Notes under the pieces: generated by a model
What the model saw: only the letters and a program-made list of their open reading frames with translations
Told to the model about the DNA's origin: nothing
Database searches by the model: none
Shown here: piece by piece, positions 8,185-17,660 of the stretch
Layout of the letters: the number at the start of each line of letters is the position of its first letter
How positions within the stretch are numbered: position 1 is the first letter of the stretch
From: Alsobacter sp045348435
GTDB lineage: Bacteria; Pseudomonadota; Alphaproteobacteria; Rhizobiales; Beijerinckiaceae
DNA length: 64,000 nt
Reading direction: 5' to 3'
NCBI RefSeq assembly: GCF_045348435.1
Contig: NZ_CP157484.1
Location: 1,116,001-1,180,000, forward strand
Translations under genes and position numbers: made by a program

Positions 8185-9171
8185 TCAGGCTTGAGGCTGA
8201 GGCTTTCGGCGCATCCAGAACGCGTTGCCCCAGGGCGCATGAAGCGCCACATCCGCCGGCATCCTGGCGAGAAACCGGCCCGAATAGGATTCGTGCGAAA
8301 CGGGCAGCGCGACGGCGTCGCCATCGGCTCCGCCGATCAAATAGGCGTGCAGCAGGTACTGCTCGGAGTAGAATCGCTCCGCATAGCCGGGCGCATAGTC
8401 CAGCGGCAGGCAGATGTCGTGGACGCCGTAGACGCAGCCGGGGGGCAGCTCGGGCAGGAGCTCGATGAAGAACACGGTGACGTCGGAGTTCGGCAGGGTC
8501 CTGTGGCTGCCGTCGAAGAACACGAGCGGCCCGTCCCGCAGGATCGCCAGCGCCTCCGGGGCGGCGTCCTCCAGCGGGCTGCGGATGACGTGGTCGCAGA
8601 TGTCGTCGATGTCCTCGCGCGGGTGCGGGTCGACGGAGACGATCCGAGTCTTCAGGCCCAGATGCCGGATGGCGCTGCGCGCGAATCGCGTCGAATTGCC
8701 CGATCCGATCTCGAAATAGACGTCAGGGCGCTCGGCCGCGAGCATCAAGGCGATCGACACCGCGTCGAAGGCCGGCAGGTGGTCGTTGCGCCATTGCGGC
8801 CCGCCCGCCTCGTTCGATGAGGCGGGCACCGAGCGGATCCAGTCGTGCAGGGCGGGGACGCCGTCGAGGAGCCGCAGGATCTCGGCGTCCGCCGCCTCGA
8901 TCATGCGCACAACGCGGGCGCCGCCGGCGGAGGCGGCGTAGCCCGGACGGGTCCGCAGCCGCGTCGAAAACCCGTCCGGCGCCGTGAAGGTCGCGTCGCC
9001 GTCGATTCGCCCCAGCTCCACGCCGGGGGTCTCGTCGACCTGCGGTGCGTCAGGGGCCGGAAGGGGAGGCTCCGCCGCGAGAAGAGGCGCGGGGGACGTG
9101 GGCCTGAACCGACGCAAGAAGCCGAGCACTTCGCCACCCCGCTGGGCGCGACCGTTCTGGTCCGCCAGCAA
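8185..9171 (-). CDS. class I SAM-dependent methyltransferase
   Basis: Up to 328 residues. After a Pro-rich N-terminus comes VYFEIGSGNSTRFAR, a methyltransferase motif I with the glycine-rich SAM loop, then RIVSVDPHPR as the acidic motif II and PLVFFDGSHR. This is the class often found in polysaccharide loci (Methyltransf_24-like). The ATG at 9171 and a GTG at 9129 (VLGFLRRF) are both possible starts. It is in the same orientation as the branching glycosyltransferase upstream; the acceptor is probably a sugar or lipid-linked glycan. Confidence 0.8.
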   Translation of the reverse strand: MLADQNGRAQRGGEVLGFLRRFRPTSPAPLLAAEPPLPAPDAPQVDETPGVELGRIDGDATFTAPDGFSTRLRTRPGYAASAGGARVVRMIEAADAEILRLLDGVPALHDWIRSVPASSNEAGGPQWRNDHLPAFDAVSIALMLAAERPDVYFEIGSGNSTRFARSAIRHLGLKTRIVSVDPHPREDIDDICDHVIRSPLEDAAPEALAILRDGPLVFFDGSHRTLPNSDVTVFFIELLPELPPGCVYGVHDICLPLDYAPGYAERFYSEQYLLHAYLIGGADGDAVALPVSHESYSGRFLARMPADVALHAPWGNAFWMRRKPQPQA

Positions 9172-9228
9172 GCCTAATCGAGGCGAAAGCCGATACTCAA
9201 CCGGAAGTTGTGTTTTGCGCGGGCGAGC

Positions 9229-10173
9229 TCAGCCCAAGGCCCGCGGTTTCAGGGCGTCCAGGACAGGGACGCTCTGGGGCCAGTCGAACTTGCGGGCGAA
9301 GTAGGAGCTCGAGCCGACGAGAACCGGCAGGTCGTCGAGATCCAGGGACTTCGGGTGGCCGTGGCGACTGCCGCGAAAATCGACATAGCGCAGGTTGTCG
9401 TTGACGAGATTGAACCTGCGGCTGTTGACGAGGACCGTCTGGAAGAACGACTCGTCCGGGATGAGCACGCTGCGGAAATACCGCACGATGTCCGGGTTCT
9501 GCTCCGCATAGTCCAGGATGTAGCGCGCGCAGGCGCTTCGGATCGTGTGCCAGTAGCTGCCGACATAGCACCGGAAGTTGGCGTTGAACGGCCCGGGGCG
9601 CGCCAGGGCGCCGATCATGAGCCCGAACGACGTGTTCACCCGGACGCGGTCGGTCAGGCGCTCGAGAACGACGCGGGGCAGACGCAGGAGCGCCCGCTCG
9701 GCCATGCTCAAGGACGTCTTCAAGGTCCGGTACTGGTAGTGATAGCGGTCGCGCCCCCGGTGAGGCGGCCAGACCCACGGCTTCATGCTCGCCGGATCCT
9801 GCTCGATCGCGTCGAAGTGGTGCAGGTAGCCGTCCGCCTCGGTCGTGGCCAGAAGGTCCTGGAACGCCGCCAGGGAGGCGATCGGGAAGTCCTGTCCGCT
9901 CAGATTGGTGATCCAGTCATAGGCGACGCCCTCGTCGCGCAGCCAGCGCAGGGCCGCCAGATAGCCGTCGAGGATGGTGAAGTCGCCCCGGCCTCCAGCC
10001 CCGCGGATCAGGTGCGCGCCGGAGGAGGCGAACAGGGCCGGGTCGAGCGGCGTGGAGCGGACGTCGTGACTGATCAGGATCACCGCATCCGGGCAGCCCT
10101 GCCGCAGCACCTGGGCGAGCTGCGCGATTTGGGCGGCGTCCTTGTGCGTATGAATCAGGAACACGTGAATCAT
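9229..10173 (-). CDS. core-2/I-branching-type glycosyltransferase (GT14-like)
   Basis: 314 residues. The order MIHVFLIHTHK, then TILDGYLAALRWL, then YDWITNLSGQDFPI is diagnostic for the Branch domain (beta-1,6-N-acetylglucosaminyltransferase-like). IPDESFFQTVLVNS supplies the conserved acidic Glu. In bacteria such enzymes add side-chain sugars to surface polysaccharide, which suits the surrounding locus. There is no signal peptide, so it is cytoplasmic. Donor and acceptor are unknown. Confidence 0.85.
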   Translation of the reverse strand: MIHVFLIHTHKDAAQIAQLAQVLRQGCPDAVILISHDVRSTPLDPALFASSGAHLIRGAGGRGDFTILDGYLAALRWLRDEGVAYDWITNLSGQDFPIASLAAFQDLLATTEADGYLHHFDAIEQDPASMKPWVWPPHRGRDRYHYQYRTLKTSLSMAERALLRLPRVVLERLTDRVRVNTSFGLMIGALARPGPFNANFRCYVGSYWHTIRSACARYILDYAEQNPDIVRYFRSVLIPDESFFQTVLVNSRRFNLVNDNLRYVDFRGSRHGHPKSLDLDDLPVLVGSSSYFARKFDWPQSVPVLDALKPRALG

Positions 10174-10488
10174 GGGGGGCAGGCAGCCTGGTCCAGGGGG
10201 TGTGACGGCCGGAGCCGCATGGGGATGGTTCGGCCCGGGAGCGCTGCGGCCGTTCCGTTGACCGTGCGGCCCGTAAGCCGATGCAAAGGATTGGTCCCGA
10301 GTTGAAGCACGCAGCCGCAGCTTCTGGACGACCCTCCCGGTAGCATATAGTCTGTAACGAGCCGAGGTGAAGCCTCCATTGCTCCGTACGGCATTGTTGA
10401 GCTTCCGGCTTATCGAAGTACAACCTTAGCCATTGAGCTAGTCGATGCGCGTGCGTCTCGCAACGCCTCTCTTGGGAACGAGCAAATA
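10174..10488. other. intergenic region between divergent glycan genes
   Basis: 315 bp between the GT14-like gene (minus) and the acyltransferase gene (plus). The central part (about 10340-10440) is less GC-rich than its surroundings and must hold both promoters. No strong sigma-70 pair or clear operator stands out. Confidence 0.5.
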
Positions 10489-11670
10489 TTGGGCATTTCA
10501 GCCAACCAGCGCTACAAGCAACTTGATTCGCTCCGCGGCGTCGCCGCCCTCGTCGTCGTCCTCGGACATCTCTACCTCACCGTGAACGACGACGGCGTGT
10601 CCGGCCTGTTCCGCACGCCGCTGTCCCCCTTCGTGACGGGGCCGGCTGCGGTCGTGCTGTTCTTCGTCTTGAGCGGCTTCGTGCTCTCGCTTCCTTACGC
10701 CAGCGGGCGCGGCCGACGCTACCTCGCCTACGCGGTGGGGCGGCTCTGCCGGCTCTATCTGCCCCTCCTGGCGACGGTCATCCTGTCCGCCGCCCTGGCG
10801 TGGACCTTCGCCGGCGCAGCGCCGCCTCCGGCCCTGACGCAGACGTTCCGGACGTGGAACCTGCCGCTCTCCGCCGATAACCTTGTCTCCCACCTCGCGC
10901 TGAGCGGCTATCCCCTCGACGCCACCCGCCTCGATCCGCCGATGTGGAGCCTGATCATGGAGGTGAGGGCGTCCCTCCTGTTCCCGGCGCTGTTCTTTTT
11001 CGTCTGGCGGTTCGGGCTGGCGAGCGTCGCGGCCGGCCTCATCGTCGCGTTCCTGTGCGTCAGGCTCAAGACCTCGCTGGGCGACCCATCCACCGTGGAC
11101 GCCCGGGACCTCATCGGAACGCTGCTGCTGACGGGTCGCTATCTCGTCTTCTTCCTGATGGGAATCGCATGCGCGCTTCGGCTGGACGACCTGAGGGCGA
11201 TCTACGGGAAGCTCACGCCGGCCCTGCACGTCGCCGCGTGCGGCGCGGGCGTCCTGATCGCGACCATGCTGGCCATATCGGGGAAGGCGTCCGGCGGCTC
11301 GGCCTACCTCTTCTATGGCTGCAGCGCGGTCTACGTCATCAGCGGGTGCCTCTTCTCGCAGGGCGCCTCGCGGCTGCTGCAGAGGCCCTGGCCGTCCTGG
11401 CTCGGACAGGTGTCGTTCAGCCTGTATCTGATCCACTGGCCGGTGATCCTGACGGCCTTCTATATCGTCGCTCCACGCATCGGCGCGGGGCCGGCGCTCA
11501 TCCTCGCGTTCCCGATGGTCCTCCTCGCCGCGCACGGGATGGAGAGATGGGTCGAGCGGCCCACCCACAATCTCGGCAAATGGTGCGCGCGGCGCCTCGA
11601 TCCCCCGCCGGCGGTCGACCTGAAGACCGGCGAGGTCGGCCCCGGACGAGGCCGCCCGGGCGCGGCCTAG
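10489..11670 (+). CDS. acyltransferase 3 family membrane protein (ExoZ/OatA-like)
   Basis: 393 residues with about ten hydrophobic segments. It begins YKQLDSLRGVAALVVVLGH, the conserved catalytic Arg/His region of integral-membrane O-acetyl or O-succinyl transferases, and has WSLIMEV and FSLYLIHWPV later. It probably decorates the exopolysaccharide on the lipid carrier using cytoplasmic acyl donors. The start is a TTG at 10489, the only position that keeps the full N-terminal motif. The end overlaps the convergent ABC ATPase gene by 4 nt. Confidence 0.88.
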   Translation: MGISANQRYKQLDSLRGVAALVVVLGHLYLTVNDDGVSGLFRTPLSPFVTGPAAVVLFFVLSGFVLSLPYASGRGRRYLAYAVGRLCRLYLPLLATVILSAALAWTFAGAAPPPALTQTFRTWNLPLSADNLVSHLALSGYPLDATRLDPPMWSLIMEVRASLLFPALFFFVWRFGLASVAAGLIVAFLCVRLKTSLGDPSTVDARDLIGTLLLTGRYLVFFLMGIACALRLDDLRAIYGKLTPALHVAACGAGVLIATMLAISGKASGGSAYLFYGCSAVYVISGCLFSQGASRLLQRPWPSWLGQVSFSLYLIHWPVILTAFYIVAPRIGAGPALILAFPMVLLAAHGMERWVERPTHNLGKWCARRLDPPPAVDLKTGEVGPGRGRPGAA

Positions 11671-12425
11671 ATGGGGATGCCGGACGCCGTCATATAGGCA
11701 TGGACGCCCGAATAGACGTCGCCCTGGTGGCGGACCTTGCCGCCCTCCAGCCAGATCACCTTGGTGCACCAGCGCTGGACCACGTCGAGCAGATGGGTCG
11801 ACAGAACCAGGATCTCGACGCCGCCGATCAGCGATTCCAGCCGCTTTCGGGCCTTTTCCATGAAGGCGGCGTCGCCGGCCAGGAACCACTCGTCCATCAG
11901 CAGGATCTGCGGGTGGATGGCGGTCGCCAGGGCGAAGCCGAGCCGCACCACCATGCCGGACGAATAGGTGCGCACCGGCATCTCCAGGAAGTCGCCGAGC
12001 TCCGCGAACTCGGCCACGTCGTCGGTCAGCGCGTTCACCTGCGCTTCGCCCAGTCCCGAGAACAGCCCGCGCAGCGCGATGTTCTCGCGCCCGGTCAGGT
12101 CCATGTTCATGCCGAGATTGGGATCGATCAGCGTCGTGATCAGTCCCTGGGTCGACACCGTCCCGCGCACCGGCTCGTAGATGCCCGCCAGCGCCCGCAG
12201 GAGGGTCGTCTTGCCGGCGCCGTTGCCGCCGACGAGGCCCAGGCGGTCGCCGGGCTGCAGCCGGAACGAAATGTCGTCCAGCGCCTTCACGAGCACGCGC
12301 TCGTTCTCGTCGCGGGCCACGCGCCCGCCCGTCGCCGTGGACAGGACCGCCTTGCGCAGGCTCCGGCCCCCGCCGTGATAGAGCGGGAACTCGATCGAGA
12401 GATGGTCGACATGGATATGCGTCAT
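11667..12425 (-). CDS. polysaccharide ABC exporter, ATP-binding subunit (Wzt/KpsT-like)
   Basis: 252 residues. The Walker A GGNGAGKTT lies at residues 67-75, the signature TYSSGM and the Walker B ILLMDEW follow, and an H-loop is in VLSTHLLD. The VRGTVSTQG and LTGRENI segments are typical of O-antigen/capsule exporters. There is no C-terminal carbohydrate-binding domain of the long Wzt type. It starts 2 nt after the stop of the permease gene, so the two form one exporter unit. The locus also has Wzx- and Wzy-like genes, so two export routes coexist. Confidence 0.92.
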   Translation of the reverse strand: MTHIHVDHLSIEFPLYHGGGRSLRKAVLSTATGGRVARDENERVLVKALDDISFRLQPGDRLGLVGGNGAGKTTLLRALAGIYEPVRGTVSTQGLITTLIDPNLGMNMDLTGRENIALRGLFSGLGEAQVNALTDDVAEFAELGDFLEMPVRTYSSGMVVRLGFALATAIHPQILLMDEWFLAGDAAFMEKARKRLESLIGGVEILVLSTHLLDVVQRWCTKVIWLEGGKVRHQGDVYSGVHAYMTASGIPI

Positions 12426-12427
12426 GC

Positions 12428-13297
12428 TCAGATCCAGTACGCGATGCGGCCGCGCAGCCGCGCGAAGACCACGGCCGTGATGCCGATCAGCGCGGCGCTG
12501 TAGGCCAGGGCGGCGAGCCAGACCGACAGGCTCGCGGCCGCGCCCATCAGCGGCGCGCGCACGATCTCGAGCAGGCAATAGGCGGGATTGAAGACCAGCA
12601 ACCACTGGTGGATCCCGAGCGACTCGGGCGTCCAGATCACCGGCGTGATGAAGAACACGAACTGGATCATGCTGGCCACGATGGGCGGGATGTCCCGGAA
12701 CCGGGCGCTGAGCGTGCCCAGCAGCAGGCAGCATGCGACGGAGTTGGCGATCCAGATCAGAAGCGCCGGGATCGCCGACCACGCCGCCAGGCCGGGCCAG
12801 ACGCCGTAGATCACGAACACCACGACCACCACGAGCGCGCTGTGGAGCAGCAGGATGAGCGCGTTCACCACCGTGCGGGCCGCGTAGAGCCCCAGCGGCA
12901 GGCGGGTGGAGCGGATGATCGGCTCGTGCCGCACAAAGCAGTGGCAGGCCTCCACCACGAGGCCGCTCAGATAGTTCCAGAGCACCAGCGAGAGGGCGAT
13001 GAAGGGCACGTAGTCCGCCCGCGGCACGCGAAACAGCGACGAGTAGAGCGTGCCGATGCCCGCCACCATCAGCCCCGTCGACAGCGTGGCCCAGAGCGGC
13101 CCCAGCAGCGAGCCGCGATAGCGCGCCTTGACGTCCAGCCAGGCGAGGGTGGTCCACAGGCGCCAGAGCGCTCCCGTCCAGAGCAGGTCCCCGACGGCCG
13201 CGCGCAGGCGGCCCGCGAAGCTCTGGTTCGCCCCGAGCACGATCACGGGCGGAGCGGCCACGGGCGGAACGGCGGTCGGTTCAGCGGTCACGGTCAT
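12428..13297 (-). CDS. polysaccharide ABC exporter, permease subunit (Wzm/KpsM-like)
   Basis: 289 residues, ABC-2 family. A cytoplasmic N-terminus with LDVKARYRGSLLGPLWATL leads into six hydrophobic segments (for example FVFFITPVIWTPE). The length and coupling helix match Wzm/KpsM. It is followed at 2 nt by its ATPase gene. It should move a lipid-linked or free glycan across the inner membrane. Confidence 0.92.
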   Translation of the reverse strand: MTVTAEPTAVPPVAAPPVIVLGANQSFAGRLRAAVGDLLWTGALWRLWTTLAWLDVKARYRGSLLGPLWATLSTGLMVAGIGTLYSSLFRVPRADYVPFIALSLVLWNYLSGLVVEACHCFVRHEPIIRSTRLPLGLYAARTVVNALILLLHSALVVVVVFVIYGVWPGLAAWSAIPALLIWIANSVACCLLLGTLSARFRDIPPIVASMIQFVFFITPVIWTPESLGIHQWLLVFNPAYCLLEIVRAPLMGAAASLSVWLAALAYSAALIGITAVVFARLRGRIAYWI

Positions 13298-13386
13298 CGA
13301 GGGCCAGGGTCATGGGGCGGCGTGGCGTTTGCGGCTGAGGGCTGTCTATGGGAAGTAGGCGGCCAAGACAAATCGGGCGAGGTCCC

Positions 13387-14505
13387 ATGACGGTCGTGCT
13401 GACATATTGGGGCCAGCGGGGCGGCTCCTATTTCACGGGCTGCCTGGCGGCCCGCATGGCGCAGGTCCTGGGGCCAGAACGCCTGATCGTCTCCGGCCGC
13501 GCGACCAATCCCGACCTCGAGATGCTGGCGCCGCCGGGCGTGCGCACCGTGCACATGCGCATCCCTCTCTTTTCCTCGCGCGATCCCCGCGCCTGGGCGA
13601 CGGGCCTCAAGGACGTGGCGGGGTTCCCGTCCTTTCTGGCGGCCGAGAAGCCGAGCCATGTCGTGGTGGCGATGAATCATCTGCTCGCCTGGCCCCTGGT
13701 GAGCCGCCGCCCGGCCGGGACGAAGCTCGTCTATGTGGTGCATGACGTGTCGCCGCATCCGGGCGACTACGGCGCCGTCTTCCAGCGGTTCACGCAGCGC
13801 AAGCTGCTGGCGCAGGCCGACATCGTGGTGGCGCTGTCGGAGGCCTCGGCGGCCGAGCTGCGCCGCCTGCCGGCCGGGGAGGGTGGATTGCGCGCCGGGC
13901 AGCCGCTCGTCGTCGCCCCGATCGCGGGCGTCTCGCCGGTCGAGACCGCCACGCCCAAGCGGGTGACCCCTGGCGAGCCGGTGCGCTTCCTGTTGCTGGG
14001 AAGAATGATCCATTACAAGGGCTTGCAGCTCCTGGCGGACTCGGTGCGTCAACTGCCGGCGGACGGCTCCTGGACGCTCACCGTGGCCGGCCAGGCCAAG
14101 GCGGACCAGCAGGCCGCGATCGAGGCGCTGGCGCGGGACGCGCCGGCCGTTCGGCTGCAGTCCGGATGGCTCGACCGGTCGGCCTTCGTGGACCTCATCG
14201 CCGAGCACCACGTCCTGCTCTGCCCCTACACGGAGGCCAGCCAGTCCGGCGTGATCCCGGAGGCGATGAGCCGCGCCACCCCGTCCATCGTGACGCCGGT
14301 CGGGGCCCTGCCGGAGCAGGTCGGCGGATCGCCGCCCGCCGCCGGACTGATCGCCGCGGACGTCACCGCCGAGGCCTTCGCGGCCGCGATGCTGTCGATC
14401 ATCCGCGATCCCGGGCGCGTCGAGGAGCTCTCGCGCGGCGCGGTCGACCGGCTCGCCATGACGCGCGCCGCGGACCCCTGGCCGGAGATCCTGCGGGGCG
14501 CGTAA
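13387..14505 (+). CDS. glycosyltransferase, GT4/GT1-like (GT-B fold)
   Basis: 372 residues. The C-terminal half has the GT-B signature: FLLLGRMIHYKGLQLLADS, TLTVAGQAK and ASQSGVIPEAMSRATPSIVT with the conserved Glu that contacts the donor nucleotide. The start is ATG 13387, giving MTVVLTYWGQRGG, rather than the upstream in-frame ATG. It is divergent from the ABC exporter genes and probably makes the same glycan. Confidence 0.88.
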   Translation: MTVVLTYWGQRGGSYFTGCLAARMAQVLGPERLIVSGRATNPDLEMLAPPGVRTVHMRIPLFSSRDPRAWATGLKDVAGFPSFLAAEKPSHVVVAMNHLLAWPLVSRRPAGTKLVYVVHDVSPHPGDYGAVFQRFTQRKLLAQADIVVALSEASAAELRRLPAGEGGLRAGQPLVVAPIAGVSPVETATPKRVTPGEPVRFLLLGRMIHYKGLQLLADSVRQLPADGSWTLTVAGQAKADQQAAIEALARDAPAVRLQSGWLDRSAFVDLIAEHHVLLCPYTEASQSGVIPEAMSRATPSIVTPVGALPEQVGGSPPAAGLIAADVTAEAFAAAMLSIIRDPGRVEELSRGAVDRLAMTRAADPWPEILRGA

Positions 14506-14513
14506 GCGGCCGC

Positions 14514-14547
14514 TCCGCACCGTCAGCCCTTCCGCACCGTCAGCCCT
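14514..14547. repeat. perfect 17-bp tandem duplication
   Basis: TCCGCACCGTCAGCCCT occurs twice head to tail (14514-14530 and 14531-14547) between two convergent genes. The second copy contains the stop codon of the minus-strand gene ending at 14540. It looks like a recent slippage duplication; 17 bp is not a multiple of three, but either copy supplies the stop. Confidence 0.9.
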
Positions 14548-15931
14548 GGGGACGGCGGCCCAGCGGCACCTGCAGGATGCGGAACCGGTCCGCCTTCAGG
14601 GCCGGCAGTTCGCTGTCGCGCATCGGCGGGCCGATCAGCACCGTGGCGGCGGCGACCTTGCCGTCGATCAGCGCCTTGATGGCCTCGTCGCCGGCGAGCT
14701 CGATGGCGCGCGGGTTGACGCCCGCGCTCGCGAAGGCGTCCTGCACCATGGCGCCCTGCGAGCCCGGGGCGGGCCTGCCCATGGCCACGGGCTTGCCGGC
14801 CAGCTGCCCGACGGAGCGGATGTCCGCCCTGACGGCCAGGAACACGACGAGGTCGTCCGGCTCCGCCGCGGCCGTCTGGCGCGGCTCGGGCGGCGGGGCT
14901 GGAGCCTGCGCCACGGGAGCGGGCGCCGGAGCCGCCGCGGGCGGAGCCTGCGCCGGAGCAGGGCTGGGAGCGGGAGCCTGCGCCATGGGGGCGGGAGCAG
15001 CGGGCGCAGCCGGACTCTCGGCGGCCGGCTCCGCGCGCGCCGGGAGCTGCGGCGGGCTGGACGGGGTGGCCGGAGGCGCCACGACGGGAGCGGCCGGCGC
15101 GGGGAGGGCGGCGGTCCTCGTCTTGGCGGCCGGGACATCGCTGGGCTGAGTCTCGACGGGCGTAACCTCGTCGGGCTTAACCTCGACAGGCCTGGCCTCG
15201 ACGGGCTTGGTCTCGACGACCTTGGCCTCGGGCGCCGCCGGGGTGCTCGGAGCGGCGACGACAGGGGCCGGCTCTTCAGGCGTCGGCGCGACGGCGCTCG
15301 CATAGCGCCGGCTGGGCGCCATCATCGAGACGGGCCCTGCGCCGGCCGGCTTCGGCGAGGCGGAGGCCTGCGCCGCCGGCGCCACGGTCGGCTCCGCCGA
15401 AGTTGGGGTGGGCGCTGCGAGCGAGGCCGACGCCGAGGCGGCCGGATCGGCGGAGGGCTGGTCGTCCCAGGCGAAACGGGGGCGGGGCGGCGGCAGCGGC
15501 ACGCTGCGCGGGGCCGGCGCGGCGGCGGCCTGGGCGGTCGGTCTCGCGTCGACCGATGGGCCGGGACGGCCGACCGGGATGGCGGCCGGGTTCTGCCCCG
15601 CCACCGGGACCCCGCGCAGGGTGCCCTGGATCGGGCGGGCCGGCGCGGCGCGCTGGGGGGCCGCTTTGCGCGGCTCCGAAAGGCGCGGCGCGGCGAGGCG
15701 CGGCGCCAGGACGCGGGGGGCCGGACGGGCGCGTGCGCCCGAGTTCAGCGCGCAGCCGTCGTCGCAATCATAGGTGAGGTCGCCGGCCGCGCCGGGGTCG
15801 ATCGCGTAGTCTTCCGCCCGGGCCGCGCCGGCGCCCAGGAGGGCCGCCAGGACCAGGACGGAGCCGGCGCGCCAACGCGTCGCCGGGAGTGCGGACGCCG
15901 GCGCTCGGGGCCTTCGGTGGGACACATGCAT
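14540..15931 (-). CDS. Pro/Ala-rich secreted protein with C-terminal binding-protein-like domain
   Basis: About 463 residues. A signal-like hydrophobic stretch (residues 22-40, ending AARA) is followed by more than 250 residues of low-complexity Ala/Pro with short ETKPVE-type repeats. A C-terminal domain of about 110 residues contains DLVVFLAVRADIRSVGQLAGKPVAMG, GAMVQDAFASAGV and ALIDGKVAAATVLIGPP, which reads like half of a TAXI/NMT1-type periplasmic binding protein. Start set at ATG 15931 (MHVSHRR). It is between glycan genes; the role is unknown. Confidence 0.65.
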   Translation of the reverse strand: MHVSHRRPRAPASALPATRWRAGSVLVLAALLGAGAARAEDYAIDPGAAGDLTYDCDDGCALNSGARARPAPRVLAPRLAAPRLSEPRKAAPQRAAPARPIQGTLRGVPVAGQNPAAIPVGRPGPSVDARPTAQAAAAPAPRSVPLPPPRPRFAWDDQPSADPAASASASLAAPTPTSAEPTVAPAAQASASPKPAGAGPVSMMAPSRRYASAVAPTPEEPAPVVAAPSTPAAPEAKVVETKPVEARPVEVKPDEVTPVETQPSDVPAAKTRTAALPAPAAPVVAPPATPSSPPQLPARAEPAAESPAAPAAPAPMAQAPAPSPAPAQAPPAAAPAPAPVAQAPAPPPEPRQTAAAEPDDLVVFLAVRADIRSVGQLAGKPVAMGRPAPGSQGAMVQDAFASAGVNPRAIELAGDEAIKALIDGKVAAATVLIGPPMRDSELPALKADRFRILQVPLGRRPQG

Positions 15932-16038
15932 CGTGGGTTGGACCTGCCTCGTCGTGACGGGTGGGGGTTCAAGCATCCGGGAGCGCGAGGCGGGTCACGC
16001 CGCCGTCAGCGCAGCGCCCCGCGGAGCGCGGGACGCTC

Positions 16039-17079
16039 TCACGCGAAATGATCCCTTTTGAGGCGGGCGCCGCCGAAGCGTCGATCCAGCAGGAGCGCCA
16101 GCAGCGAGCCCAGCGCGGCGGAGAGGAACAGCGCCGTCGCCAGCACGATGAGCGTCTTCGGATAGCTCTTGTTCAGCGGCGGGAAGCCCGCGCTGACGAT
16201 CTGGGCGTCCGGGACGGTGAAATACTGCTGCTGGAGGGTCTCGGCGTACCGCTCCAGGAACTTGTCGTGGATCACCCGGTAGGTCTGCGCCGTGCTCTCC
16301 AGGTTCTTCAGCGCGACGCGGGCCGATGCGGAGTTCTCGCCCTGCAGCGAGCCTGAGAATTTCAGCTCCTCCACGGCGCGCTCGGCGTTCTGGGCCTGCT
16401 TCTTCAGCTCCTCGGTGCGCTCCTGGAGCGCCTTGCTGGTGCGTGACGCGAGCTCCTCGCGGAACTGCAGCTGGCCGTCCATGTAGGCGTGCGCATAGGC
16501 GTTGACGACGCGCGCCGCCTCGACCGGGTCGGGCATGGTCGCGGTCAGCTCCACCACATAGGTGAGGCCCAGCCGCTTGGCCGTGACCTGCTTCTGCAGC
16601 GCCCTGGTGGTGGCCTCCATGCGGGCCAGCTCGGTCTTGGCCGGCGTCTCGCGGTCCCAGAATTTCAGCGTCGAGAGGACCTGCGAGAGCACGCCCGGCC
16701 GGAAGGCCGGATGATCGACGAGGTTCTCCGCCTCGATCACCTTGCGGACGATCCGGTCAGATCGGAGGATCTCGACCTGGCTCTCGATATTGGCCGAATC
16801 GGTGTTGGAGTCGGTCGGCGCCCGGGTCGCCCGGACCGAGAAGTCGTTCTTCGGATCGATCAGCACCAGGGCCCGCGCCGAATATTGCGGGGGCGTGACC
16901 GCCAGGAAGACGAGCGCCACGACAAGCCCGACGCCGGCCGCCGCGAGCACCACGCGCCATTGCCGGACGACGGAAGCCCAGGCCGCCGCGAGGGTCTCGC
17001 CGCCGCGCTCTTCGGCCGCGGCGAGGTGCAGGCGTTCATAGGCCGCCATGGTCTCGTGAGTGCGTTGGTACTGGTTCAT
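16039..17079 (-). CDS. polysaccharide co-polymerase / chain-length determinant (GumC/ExoP N-terminal-like)
   Basis: 346 residues. A TM segment at about 42-60 precedes the Wzz motif QYSARALVLIDPKND. A long periplasmic coiled coil follows (about residues 180-290), with FPPLNKSYPKTLIV before the second TM. There is no C-terminal tyrosine-kinase domain, unlike full ExoP. It should set polymer length at the inner membrane together with the OPX protein encoded at 18529. Confidence 0.9.
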   Translation of the reverse strand: MNQYQRTHETMAAYERLHLAAAEERGGETLAAAWASVVRQWRVVLAAAGVGLVVALVFLAVTPPQYSARALVLIDPKNDFSVRATRAPTDSNTDSANIESQVEILRSDRIVRKVIEAENLVDHPAFRPGVLSQVLSTLKFWDRETPAKTELARMEATTRALQKQVTAKRLGLTYVVELTATMPDPVEAARVVNAYAHAYMDGQLQFREELASRTSKALQERTEELKKQAQNAERAVEELKFSGSLQGENSASARVALKNLESTAQTYRVIHDKFLERYAETLQQQYFTVPDAQIVSAGFPPLNKSYPKTLIVLATALFLSAALGSLLALLLDRRFGGARLKRDHFA

Positions 17080-17660
17080 TCAGCGACTCTCCTCGCGCGC
17101 CGGCGCCTCGGGTCCAGCCGGCGAGGCTCCCGAGGCTCTCCAACACGTGTCCGCTCCAATCGATCCCTCGGCGCGCTGCGAAAGCGCCGCGCGCCGGTTC
17201 GCCTGCGGACCAGACGCGCTCGGTCCGAAGGCGGAATTTTGGGATGCAAGCGTCTGAAACACGGCGGCTTTCTGTGAATTCCAAGAGGCTCCGGACGGTC
17301 TATCTCGCAGTTGCAGCATTTTTTCGGGATCCATTCCGCCGAGGTGACGTTGTGAGCCCGAGACGCATGGCTAACCGGCGGTTAACGCACCGTCGCAGCC
17401 GCCCTTCAAAGGCCTTCCATGCAGCTCGTCATAATAGAAATTTCCAGATGCGTCCAGATACTAAAGTAGAAAAGTGAAGCAACATTGCAACATGGCGAAG
17501 TCTGACTGAGTACCACTGGTATTGAGGTCGCCATATTTTGCCCACATTCCTAGAACTATAACAAATCGTATTGAGAATACTGTATGAAACATTGACTTAT
17601 AATCTCAGCTACATCACAAGTGATGACGCTGGACAGACTGGAACTGCCGGGAGACGATGC
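17080..17660. other. 581-bp divergent promoter region, relatively AT-rich
   Basis: The region separates the chain-length gene (minus) from the priming transferase gene (plus). About 17440-17640 is clearly less GC-rich than anything nearby. A TATAAT hexamer at 17598-17603 could be a -10 element for the plus-strand gene, but no good -35 is properly spaced. A CtrA-like box is at 17371-17385. No convincing coding sequence is present. Confidence 0.6.
17371..17385. promoter_or_regulatory. CtrA-like box (CTAA-N7-TTAA), palindromic
   Basis: CTAACCGGCGGTTAA differs at one base from the alphaproteobacterial CtrA consensus TTAA-N7-TTAA. Its core TAACCGGCGGTTA is a perfect 6-1-6 palindrome. It lies in the divergent promoter region of the exopolysaccharide chain-length and priming genes. 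A related site is at 27150-27164. Another palindrome-binding regulator is equally possible. Confidence 0.4.
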
